Positions 56,101 to 64,000 of a stretch of DNA of 64,000 nucleotides are shown piece by piece. Each line of letters begins with the position of its first letter. The first letter of the stretch is position 1. The stretch covers positions 58,687,310 through 58,751,309 of the forward strand of contig NC_133063.1 in NCBI RefSeq assembly GCF_048771995.1, read 5' to 3'. This stretch comes from Taeniopygia guttata. Lineage: Eukaryota; Chordata; Aves; Passeriformes; Estrildidae. Under the pieces are notes generated by a model that saw only the letters and a program-made list of their open reading frames with translations, was not told the origin of the DNA and ran no database searches. A program made the position numbers and the translations under genes.

Positions 56101-58200
56101 TGGAAACTAAACACTGTTGTTTAGTGTAATGTGTTTAATTTTTCCAGTCAATTCCTCCATGTCACTTAATACAGTTGAATATATTTGCATTTTTCCAGTA
56201 CCGAATAATTACTTATCTTTCATGCAAGGTCCCAAATGCATATTGCTTGACAAATCTAAGTCCCCATTGGTTTGACATTCCTTTGCTTACTCTAATGTCC
56301 AGTTTAATATGCTTTCTAAAATGTCATCTGTCATTAGTCTTTAGCAAACTTATGTGACTAAAACCTGTTCCCAGCCTGTCAGCCACGGACTTTCTGGACC
56401 ACTTTGGAAATATCTTTCAATCACACTGTAAATATAACTTCCACTACAACATCTTTTTATTAGCAGAATTTAAAAATGTACAATAACTAAACCTTGGAAG
56501 GCAGGACAAATTTTCCCCTTATTTTTTTCCTCATGATCTATCATTCATGGGAATTGAAAATCTAAACATGCTTTTTGATCTGCAGGTGACTATTCTGACT
56601 CAGCCCTGGTTGGTACTAAGTTTATTTACTATAGGTTTATTAGTAGACCATGAGATGTGTTTGTCTCATGGATAACTGACAAGTGTTCATATCATGTGAC
56701 TTTCTGACTGATGACAATTAATTAATTTAGCAGAGGCACAGAAGACCGAAATGGCAGTTTCTCTTGCTTCTTAGGATGTGGAATAGTGGTGGGTTTATGC
56801 AGGGAAGTGTTACTGGTGGTGTCCACACAGATCTGTTATCTGCCTAACAGAGGCTTTAGATTAGACCTGGTATTTTCAGGAACTGTATATGGCTATTCAA
56901 ACTTTAAGGATTTACACTCTCCTGAAAATGTAGTAATAAAGATCATCCTTATCTGATGAATTGTTAAACCTGTGAAGAAGGTGTTCATCAGTTGGAGAGC
57001 TGCTGTGATTTCCATACTAATCAAAGGCACAGTCAATCTTCTTTCTTCAGACTTCTCTTACTGCACACTTCTTCCAGGAAATGAAAACTTCAGTAAAAAC
57101 TTCAATTTCCCTATCCAGCATCTGAGAATATACATTCTTGTTCCTACCCAGGCTCCTGGTTACGGTGATGTAAGGCTTTCATTGGAGACAATACCAGATA
57201 CTGTAAATTTGGAAGAACCTTTTGACATTACATGTAAAATAACAAATTGCAGGTAACAATGTCACGTGATTCTCCTACTTTTTCCTGAGTGGGTGAGTGG
57301 GGTGGCTGGTTTTGTTTTCTGTTTCTGTACTTCCTACTGAAACTACTTAAACCTAGCCTTGGGCCAACACAAAACTACTTGAAACACAGAGACTAAAAAA
57401 AAACTCAAACTAAAAAACTTGTATCACGATCTGGTAATGTGGTACTGAACTAGGAGATAGCCAGAATTCTGTAGAGAAATTCCATTAATCTGTACCTCAT
57501 ACTTAAATAACAACTCATTTTAGGGTTGCAAGACTGACATTTAAATGAAGAAATTCTATATAGAAGTTGAGCCCAGAGACTAAAGCATGTATCTGGCCTG
57601 TAGATACTTCTCATGAAAACCTTATAGTCCATCCAAGTTTTATGTTATCCAGTATTGCTAAACCCATGACAGGATGCTTGTGTCAAAGAGCTGTCTGCAG
57701 CTGAATTACTGTGCATAAATACTGCTTGCCATCTTACAATTATTTATGACTCTTGATTAATAGTAACCTTAATAATAATCAAGCTTTTAGATGTCTGCAG
57801 TCTTTGAGTGCTTAAGAAAGCCCACAGGTTTATTCTTGTTTTTCGATTTCCTCTAGCAGTGAAAGGACTATGGATCTGGTTTTAGAAATGTGCAATACTA
57901 ATTCCATCCACTGGTGTGGAGTTTCAGGAAGGCAACTTGGAAAACTGTACCCAAGTTCATCCCTCCATCTTGCACTGACGTTGTTGTCTTCAGTGCAGGG
58001 ATTGCAGGTAAGTTATTAGCACAGTTTTGTTGTAAAATCGCTGTTGTAAAAAATATTTCTAGTAACAACTCTTAATAAATATTTTCCCCTTCTAGAGTGT
58101 CTCTGGCCTAAGACTTACAGACACATTTTTGAAGAGAACATACGAGTATGATGATATTGCACAAGTCTGTGTAGTTTCTTCAGAAATCAAGCAAAGCTGA
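35187..58200 (+). CDS. TRAPPC13: TRAPPC13, trafficking protein particle complex subunit 13
   Basis: Subunit of metazoan TRAPPIII (DUF974 family), which activates Rab1 in ER-Golgi traffic and autophagy (family knowledge). Thirteen coding exons: 35187-35232, 41602-41670, 42548-42647, 43204-43288, 44528-44655, 44784-44856, 48062-48106, 50464-50481, 52629-52762, 53894-54092, 57152-57252, 57857-58007, 58096-58200. Total 1254 nt, 417 aa plus stop, the same length as human; all junctions keep frame. The product starts [15 protein letters not shown] (human [15 protein letters not shown]) and ends near [19 protein letters not shown]. The start at 35187 is the first ATG matching human and has a good context (GGCCATGG). 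Exon 8 is an 18-nt micro-exon (SDLSSV). Intron 1 (6.4 kb) contains SHLD3 on the same strand. No truncation or frameshift seen. Confidence 0.97.
35574..35832 (+). mobile_element. CR1 LINE 3' fragment in TRAPPC13 intron 1
   Basis: Runs from GGACGAGAGGACACAGTGTT through GGGGAGGTTTAGGCTG, TGGGCTGCCCAGGGAGGTAG and AAAGACTGGACGTGGC to a 3' end GATTCCGTGATTCC. That is the CR1 3' terminus in sense orientation. It abuts the CpG island. Fairly well preserved. Confidence 0.88.
37357..37487 (+). other. SHLD3: Putative SHLD3 5' leader with two upstream ORFs
   Basis: A splice-acceptor-like TTCTGCTTTAG ends at 37356. From there to the SHLD3 ATG lie two out-of-frame ATGs. One, at 37384, makes an 8-codon ORF ending at 37410. 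The other, at 37412, makes a 67-codon ORF that overlaps the SHLD3 start and ends at 37615. The leader boundary is inferred. Confidence 0.45.
37488..38237 (+). CDS. SHLD3: SHLD3 (RINN1), shieldin complex subunit 3
   Basis: SHLD3 recruits REV7 (MAD2L2) and the shieldin complex to 53BP1-RIF1 at double-strand breaks and limits end resection (family knowledge). A single uninterrupted exon encodes 249 aa (human 250) with similarity to human over the whole length: [82 protein letters not shown]. The REV7-binding region keeps Pro51 and Pro56, equivalent to human Pro53 and Pro58; the residue before the second Pro is Ala instead of Pro. The C-terminal half corresponds to the predicted eIF4E-like domain. 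The start context AAGCATGG has A at -3 and G at +4. The gene lies wholly in TRAPPC13 intron 1, same strand. Confidence 0.95.
   Translation: MEVVLHCRPHQRDLINLQKLAEAAVKEFPIRQLPRFAPWFSNDLRRLPLKPKKQAPVISCEEAEELKQLSTPSEYVAGSPDYDCTKNLLEFHSSMKHGPTLIQAQAVHKPINLDYQGEPPSNEDKKLKRSWSVSLPRAKLKEKIHPLSQELQNNLERLKLHAFCRAKWTIEQSLCKNQNLEDVWIKLNRLIKQNELPSCNATIQRSMGQIWIFCDILYCEYVRNILREKLSLTDKMNLLVHKYGIIFSL
38557..38562 (+). terminator. SHLD3: SHLD3 candidate poly(A) signal AATAAA
   Basis: First AATAAA after the SHLD3 stop, 320 bp downstream. Other copies at 39685-39690 and 39786-39791 could give longer 3'UTRs. Which is used cannot be told from sequence. Confidence 0.35.
38563..41601 (+). other. TRAPPC13: Remainder of TRAPPC13 intron 1
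   Basis: AT-rich sequence between SHLD3 and TRAPPC13 exon 2, possibly including a long SHLD3 3'UTR. A GAAAGGGTTATCA motif is repeated at about 41148 and 41173. No further gene or named repeat seen. Confidence 0.55.
43524..43910 (-). mobile_element. CR1 LINE 3' fragment in TRAPPC13 intron 4
   Basis: ACAGAATCATAGAGTTTATG, then GTTGGAAAAGACCTCTGAAG, GATGGTGGCTCAACCACTTC and AGTTGCAGAGAGCAGTAAAG on the plus strand. This is the CR1 3' end in reverse, 5' truncated near 43910. Confidence 0.87.
44262..44398 (-). mobile_element. TguSINE1-type SINE (tRNA-Ile head, CR1 tail)
   Basis: On the minus strand the element starts with a tRNA-like head: GAGCTCCGTTGGTCAGAACA (A-box region), then CACAACACCAAGACTC and GGGTTTGATCC (B box), resembling tRNA-Ile. 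It then passes into a CR1-like 3' end, GGGTCTCTTCCAACTCAGAA, closing with ATTCTGTGATATTCC. This is the layout of TguSINE1, a songbird SINE mobilised by CR1. About 137 bp, near full length. Lies in TRAPPC13 intron 4. Confidence 0.85.
45606..45817 (+). mobile_element. CR1 LINE 3' fragment in TRAPPC13 intron 6
   Basis: Sense CR1 3' end: GGGGAGGTTTGGGTTGGATA, AGAAGGTTCTTCACCCAGA, CTCCCTAGGGAAGTGGTCAC, ending ATATTCTGTGATACTATG, the CR1 terminal repeat. Confidence 0.87.
45818..48061 (+). other. TRAPPC13: TRAPPC13 intron 6, rest
   Basis: AT-rich intronic sequence with T runs. Open frames near 46095-46370 and 46888-47076 show no recognisable domain. Nothing else seen. Confidence 0.55.
50464..50481 (+). 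CDS. TRAPPC13: TRAPPC13 18-nt micro-exon 8 (SDLSSV)
   Basis: AGTGACCTCAGTTCTGTG, preceded by a T-rich tract ending TTTTCCCATTAG and followed by GTAATT. It encodes S-D-L-S-S-V (residues 183-188), exactly the six residues between NAE and TDEVF in human TRAPPC13. It is a phase 0-0 exon, so inclusion or skipping keeps the frame. Flanking introns are about 2.4 and 2.1 kb. Confidence 0.93.
51666..51735 (-). mobile_element. Short CR1 3'-end relic in TRAPPC13 intron 8
   Basis: TGTAGAATAGACTACTTCAG followed by TTGGAAGGGACCTACAAAAA resembles the last ~70 bp of CR1 in reverse orientation. Short and degraded. Confidence 0.6.
54132..54200. repeat. AT-rich low-complexity tract
   Basis: Alternating TTAAATT/AATTTAA words in TRAPPC13 intron 10, strongly self-complementary. 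Probably simple sequence. Confidence 0.7.
54201..57151 (+). other. TRAPPC13: TRAPPC13 intron 10, rest
   Basis: Unique AT-rich intron apart from the simple repeats listed. No gene or named mobile element seen. A faint CR1-like look near 55780-55930 is too weak to call. Confidence 0.5.
55611..55637 (+). repeat. (TTTG)n microsatellite
   Basis: About seven TTTG units in TRAPPC13 intron 10. A degenerate GTGACCTA triplet repeat lies about 100 bp upstream at 55511-55535. Confidence 0.85.
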
Positions 58201-58700
58201 AGAAAAAAATTCTGTAGTTTTACTGTTTTTTTAACCAATTTCTTCATGTTTTTGCAGTCAGTTGTTCTAAAATGAGTATAAACAAACACATATAGCTGTA
58301 AATGTGATAATGATTATTTAATTTCTCTGAGCATTTCTTGAATGTTTTCAAATATTTTAAAACATGCATATGCATTTTATCTACTGAAAATAAAACCTTT
58401 GAGAAATGTGTTGTTCTAGAAAATTATATTGCATTTACATCATCTCAGGACAGGGGGATGAGATTGGTAAGAAATACTAGCATTTTGTATTTACTTTTTC
58501 TTATTTTAATTTTTTTAAGTGTTTAAACGCTTTTAAAATCATGGCTCTGACAAGACTACTTCAATTCAAAAGAACTGACCTTTTACAGACAAGTTGCTTG
58601 AATCCAAATCCAAAAAAAAGTAATATGGGGTACCTGGTATGGCAGTGTGTTTGCATGGTACATGTATAGCCATAGGAAATAAAACCTGATAACAGTACGA
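58201..58700 (+). other. TRAPPC13: TRAPPC13 3'UTR (approximate)
   Basis: Follows TGA 58198-58200. AATAAA occurs at 58389-58394 and 58678-58683, giving two likely ends. Extent inferred. Confidence 0.55.
58389..58394 (+). terminator. TRAPPC13: TRAPPC13 candidate poly(A) signal AATAAA
   Basis: Canonical hexamer 189 bp past the stop codon. A second copy at 58678-58683 may serve a longer form. Confidence 0.55.
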
Positions 58701-59574
58701 GATGAGAGAGTGCACCTGGCACTGTTAGAGGCACGTGGAGCTAGGAATTAGAGTATAAGCCAAAGACTGTGTTGGTTGTGGCTCAGTCTTTGAAAAGGAA
58801 GCAATACAGCAAATCTGTCCCAGTTGTCTGCTGTCATGAGCAGAGTTATGCATTTCTGCAATACAGGACATGCTGTTAACAGGCATGTTATTTTTCAGTT
58901 AGTAGGGAAATGAAAACTAAAATAGTAGAACTCGAGTAGTTTTTTATTGTTAAAAAAAGGTGGTGCCAATTATTCTTTGCATCCCAAAGGCAATTAAATA
59001 GATTTTTAAGACTAAAAAAAAAAAAAACCGGAAAAAAAAATCCTGCATTGCTGCCTTAGATTAAGTTCTCTAAAGCATATATACAGGAAGAAGTTTAGGA
59101 CTTGGTCAAGCACTACAATGTGCTTTTCCCTAGCTTTGTTTTGACAAAAACTGGAAATATTTTTGGCTGAAATATCTATGGTTACCCAGAGGTAGCCATT
59201 TAATAGATAAAATGGCAACTGTCTTTCCTAGTTTAATACTAGGTAAACTGGTGTTAAAGACACTAATCAGCAGCTTGTATTTCTCAGCTACCGTGTTGGC
59301 ACGTAGCAACTTCATAGTTAGATTTGACTGTATTTTACTTAAGGCTTCCCATGTATAAAATCTTAAGAGTAGTATTCAGTGTTAAAATACTGGATAAACT
59401 GAGGACCAGCTTTGTATATTGAGGGACTAAGTCCATACAGGAAACAATAAATTAGAAATGTATCCTTCCTATGTGATAAAATCCAACCAACATGAGCAGG
59501 TATTTAAAGAATCCAATTTACCTGTTACTTGAGATACATAAAAAAGTAAACCAGAAAACCACAACTATACAGAC
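58701..59574. other. Intergenic gap between convergent TRAPPC13 and SGTB
   Basis: AT-rich sequence with A runs at about 59014-59040. No gene or named repeat seen. It is short enough that the two 3'UTRs could overlap in longer isoforms. Confidence 0.5.
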
Positions 59575-62500
59575 AAAAAAAGTATATAACTTTATTTATA
59601 ATATATCTTGAGTTAAACTACACAAATTGAAGGAGATGTAACCACATGGCAGTAAGAGGTAGGAGAGATACAGAAATAGCAGACAAGTTGCATTATGCCA
59701 ATTTGACTTTCTGTTGCCATAAAACAATCTACTCAAAATTACAGAGCTAGTTCTATCTCAGTATGCATGAGTGATTTTACTTTGCACTTGCTACAAAACC
59801 AAGAGCGCAACTGAAACAATTTCTAAGCTGAATATTTCATTAAGTGTCTTTATGATCATAGTTAGAAGAATATACTCCCATGCAAGCAGGTTACAGGAGT
59901 TCACAATTGATTGCAAAATACTTTATTCTCTAACAAATTATCGTACTTATACACTGATGGAACAGTAATGATACAAAACCTATTAGGTGTAAATGTAGAT
60001 TTTCTCAGTTGAATGATAAACTGCAATTGATCTTAAATTAAAGCAATATTTACAGGGATTGTGGTTTACCACTTTATCTAGCAGGATGAAAAATTTTAGC
60101 GCAAGATACAGTGCAGTTACTGCACAGGAAAAGCATCCTTCCACACCCTGTGATTAAGACATGTTGCATGACTGAAACAATCTAGGCAATTCAAAGAAAA
60201 GCAGACTTTAGCATAAATGATCTCTCTGTTCATGGTTTCAGTGGAAAAGCATGTAATAACAGCTCCTGTTACTGGTTTCACTGTTTTTTGTTTAGGCTAT
60301 AAAGCCCTTTCTGTTAATACATAAGAAACAGAGAATGTTTACTAGTATTGTGCCAGTCCGTTGTAGCACATTCCTGAAGGTTTAGCTAATGCTATTAACA
60401 TTTTAATATATACTCTGTATTATCTGAAGTAAAACCTAAACACAACAATATTGTAGCATGTGAAATTAAAATTACAACTCCATGATGACTTCAAGAGTAG
60501 TTTTCAGGTAACTAACCAGTGCTTCATTCCATTTAATGTTGTGGATTGTTCTCCCATAAATTCATTAAGTTATGGAGCTTTTACTTGAACAGTACAAGTA
60601 CACAACTTCTTCTGCCCTCTTTGGATCTTAACATACTGTGTAGTTCTTAAGGAACTCTCATGAAATTCTTGACACTCTGTCTCAAAGCAGAAAAGTAACT
60701 GCATGAGGATTGCTGTTGCAAAGTGAGAATAATTTGAGTTTGTATAGAGATATTGGCAGAGCTGCCCACTCCACCACAGAGTTTTTGGTTCCCCCTATCA
60801 AAGTTAGTGAAACACACTTTGGGCAGTTGAAGATATGAAGGAGAATGAAAAGGAAATGTGAAGTTTAACATACTAGGTACAATGCTTCTCTCCTGACACA
60901 ACAAACTGTTCCAAGTAACACCTGTACACTTTTTGTAGCCCACCCCGAGCCTCCATAAATCTTAATTCTAAATGGTATTCCTGTCCTACTTAGTGTAATT
61001 GAACTTAAGTAAGTTTCCTTGAATAAGTAAGATTCAGGATCTGAGCTACCTCTGACAAAAGATCCCTTTAGGGTTTCTCTTTCTCATCATCAGATGTTGA
61101 GTCAGAAGCTGTTATTTAAAAAGGTATTTAATGTAAAGCTTAAGTATCTCTACAACCTGAAGAAAGCAGCTACACCAACTTAGAGAAAGAATTTTCGAAA
61201 GCATTTTAATGCTGTACATAGGCAAGCTATTCAATCAAGTGTGAAATGTCTTTAAATTGTTCATGTATTAAGTTTTACCTGTTTATTCAATAGATGGTAA
61301 TATGGATTTCCTAGATTTATGTTTTCTCCAATTCCTTTCATTTCTCATTGGATCAGCATTTTTCTGTCTGTTTATTAGGGTAAAATTCATACCGTAGATG
61401 TACAACAATAATTTGTTAGAATTGAGTATATTACTTAGCCCCAAATTTTGCATTTGCTTCTGCTGGAGAAGCTCTTTCATGAGCACAAGCTCAATTGGAT
61501 ATAAAGTCTAAGGTTCAGGAGTTTCTGAGGATTTCTCCATTTGGGAGTCTATTGTTACTCCTCCACATACCTCCTCCAGACTGACTGGCCACCAGAGATC
61601 ACTCTGTCTAAGAATTCAAAGCAAGCTCCTAAAATTAATTAAGATATAGGAAGGGGAAAGTGTGTTGAGAACATCCCTGGGCTAAGAACAAGTGTACTTT
61701 GTATCAGAAAGCAGTGTGAACAGTAAACAGAGTAAAAAAAGTTAACATACTTGACATACAGAAGAGCAGCAGTCTTGCCAGAGTAATATTAACTGAGCAA
61801 GAAACAAATACTATAGAGTCGAAAAATCTTTTACTTGACTATATAACCATCATTTTAGGTAGATATGTATAATAAAAAAAATCCCCAATTGTTTAAGCCA
61901 GTGATTTATCACACAATAGAAAAAGAATCCTTCTAAGGCAGTTCTTTAAAATTTTCAGTACTAGTTATTTGTACAGTCACAGGCTCAGTTTTAGCTTATT
62001 ACAGTTAAGAATTTTAAGTTTTTATTAAATACTGCATATGTACGGAATGTAATACAGCTTGCCATGCCTAGGAACATAGTGCCGTAATTCTGACCTCCAG
62101 GGCTACCATAATGACGTGAGGGTATACATGGCAGTAGAAAACCCTACAACTTCTCTTTCCTTTCCCAAGCCAAGTTCCATTTTGATTTCTGTGAATTATC
62201 CTACACAGAATTATTGTCTTCTCTTTCTCTACAATGTGTGGTACTCCTTCATATGCAGTCATCTCCCTCTCTTCTACCCAATGAAGTTGAAAAGTATTTC
62301 CTGTTACTCATGAAAGATCCTCCCAGGATTAAGGAAACAGACTTCTCAAGCATGAGTCTCTATTCCAACACTACTTAATGCTCATTATAAAAGGGCACAT
62401 CAGATGGGCCTATTGTTTCAATATTTCAGTATTTCAATACTATTTAAAGGAGTACAACTGTCATGATTCTCACCATATGAGTAACACATCTTTTACACTA

Positions 62501-62846
62501 TAATTTTAGAAGTAGCTGTTAGGCGAGATCAGCACACTACAAAACTCCTCCCCACTCAGTAGCCCTGGAGGTCAATCTGATGCACATACTGAAATGATTT
62601 GGACTTGGGGATTTTGATAAACCACCTATTCAGTGTGTTGATTTTCAGAGGAGTAACTATACATAAACGCTATGTTCCAAGTTATGTGCAAGAGATCTGT
62701 TTACCAGATCTATTCTTGTTTGCAAACACACACAAAGAATTTTCTGTCTTCTATTCAAGCAGAAGAGTTACAATGGTGCTTTTGCTACTAACTATGGTAT
62801 GCATTTTGGGGTTATACATCATTCCAATTCATATGACTCGTTGAAG
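59575..62846 (-). other. SGTB: SGTB 3'UTR (approximate)
   Basis: Sequence downstream of the SGTB stop on the minus strand, AT-rich and without repeats I can name. Length up to 3.3 kb is inferred from the most distal clear AATAAA. Open frames inside it show no domain. Confidence 0.45.
59591..59596 (-). terminator. SGTB: SGTB candidate distal poly(A) signal AATAAA
   Basis: TTTATT on the plus strand, about 3.25 kb beyond the SGTB stop. Other copies in the same sense lie nearer the stop (about 61282 and 61371), so shorter forms are possible. Confidence 0.4.
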
Positions 62847-62958
62847 TCAGGAATGTTCTTCAGTGCTGCCACTCAAATATCGGCTCCGGATATGATTTCT
62901 CAGTTGCTCTATGAGCTCAGGATTCTGTTGCTGTATCTGCTGTGCAAACTGCTGCCCC
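62847..62958 (-). CDS. SGTB: SGTB, small glutamine-rich TPR protein beta, last coding exon
   Basis: TPR co-chaperone of Hsp70/Hsp90 and of tail-anchored or mislocalised protein handling, paralogue of SGTA (family knowledge). Only the last exon is in the window. One nucleotide completes the preceding Ala codon, then come 36 residues beginning GQQFAQQIQQQNPELIEQLR and ending RYLSGSTEEHS, with stop TGA at 62849-62847. Human SGTB ends in the same Gln-rich segment and SSSAEEHS. The acceptor reads CAACACAG on the minus strand. The TPR exons lie beyond the right edge of the window. Confidence 0.95.
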
Positions 62959-64000
62959 CTGTGTTGAACAGTTTTAAGTGAACTAAGCAAGTGAAAGCAG
63001 CACGTGTAAGAAAACAGGATATCCCAATACAGCTGAAAGGTGCACGACATTAAAATTAAGATTAAAGGTATCTTGATTTACAGTCTTAAGGTATTTGCAG
63101 TATTATTAATTTATCTGGTTAAAGTGTCTCCAAACAGGATTGTTGTCATAAATTTATTTTCTTTCTTTAGTAGTATTCTACTTGATAACATAGAGAAGTA
63201 AAGTATCACCTTTCAAAATATATTACCTTTTATGGTAAAATAACACATCTGCTCCAGTGATTTATTCCTTTCTATTTGAGAGCATCCACTCTGTTTAAAG
63301 TAACTACTCTTAGATTGGAGTGCAACTTTATGTTAATGGTTCTAGAAATCCAGTATGCAGCTGCTGACTTTTACCGGTGAACAAGATGTCATTAATTGAA
63401 AGCAAGCATACTATCAAGATTTTGTATCTTGCATGACTGAAGTAATAACAGATCAATCTATTAACAGTTGTAGCTTAAGAGTTAAATTAATAGCAGAGAC
63501 TAATTCCATGTGTAAGAGAAGCATAACACTTGTTATATAATAAAATAAAAAACAGTATTTCACTAAAAGCTTAGCTTGTCCTCTCTGTTACTTCTACATT
63601 TTGTGCAAGCAGCAAACTATCAAGACTCCTTCAAACTACAGTGCAGGTTGAAGGAAAGCCACATTTTGGTAGATGTCTGCATAGTACACAGTTTTTATGA
63701 AAATAGTCCTAAATTTCTGCAGTGAGACATTTCTGTCTGTGATGTAAATCATAAATTACTTTTGCCCTGAAGAGGTGAGACTTAAAAATAGTCTGGAGTT
63801 GGCTAGAATGCTGAAATAAAGTAAAATTGTATGCCCTATTAGAGATCTTGGAATATAAGCAAATGCATGTTTTTTTGCAGACCCTTCCAGATGGATATAA
63901 TCATTTTATAGTATAAAAGCCTTGGGTCCTGGGTTTTGTAAAGGTATTCTTAGTTATCCTGAGTTCCCTGAAACATTCCTCATCTAAATGGACAGATGCC
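62959..64000 (-). other. SGTB: SGTB intron (partial)
   Basis: Intronic sequence upstream of the last SGTB exon, running off the window. No exon, repeat or RNA recognised in it. Confidence 0.6.

Noticed and set aside
56972-57256. 94-codon open frame around TRAPPC13 exon 11
   Set aside because: Only 57152-57252 is coding. The upstream part is intron read in frame and begins with GTG, not ATG.

Overview
The window is vertebrate nuclear DNA, almost certainly from a songbird (Passeriformes). CR1 LINE fragments carry the bird-type 3' end. One 137-bp element fuses a tRNA-Ile-like head to a CR1 tail, which is the layout of the zebra finch SINE TguSINE1. Two solo LTRs resemble passerine endogenous-retrovirus LTRs. 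Gene order PPWD1 - TRIM23 - (SHLD3 in) TRAPPC13 - SGTB matches human 5q12.3, a segment that lies on chromosome Z in birds. The Z placement is inferred from synteny and was not measured.

Layout: 1-9135, 3' three quarters of PPWD1 (+, eight coding exons, upstream exons outside the window). 9136-12540, intergenic, filled mostly by a 5'-truncated CR1 on the minus strand that is interrupted by a solo LTR. About 12540-34878, complete TRIM23 (-, eleven coding exons, 577 aa) with a long 3'UTR. 34879-35186, a 308-bp GC-rich divergent promoter with two inverted ZNF143/THAP11-type motifs. 35187-58700, complete TRAPPC13 (+, thirteen coding exons including an 18-nt micro-exon, 417 aa). The single-exon SHLD3 coding region (249 aa, +) sits inside TRAPPC13 intron 1. 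About 59575-64000, the last coding exon and long 3'UTR of SGTB (-), the rest lying beyond the right edge. The pairs PPWD1/TRIM23 and TRAPPC13/SGTB converge; TRIM23/TRAPPC13 diverge.

The genes are housekeeping in character but do not form one pathway. PPWD1 is a spliceosome-associated WD40-cyclophilin. TRIM23 is an E3 ligase fused to an ARF GTPase. SHLD3 is the shieldin subunit that binds REV7 in DNA-end protection. TRAPPC13 is a TRAPP vesicle-tethering subunit. SGTB is a TPR co-chaperone. Exon boundaries were read by matching remembered human proteins to the sequence and requiring AG/GT sites and consistent phase; every internal junction listed satisfies both. I found no undescribed biological system here. 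The best leads are the inverted promoter motifs, the SHLD3 upstream ORFs and possible exon sharing, and the TRAPPC13 micro-exon.
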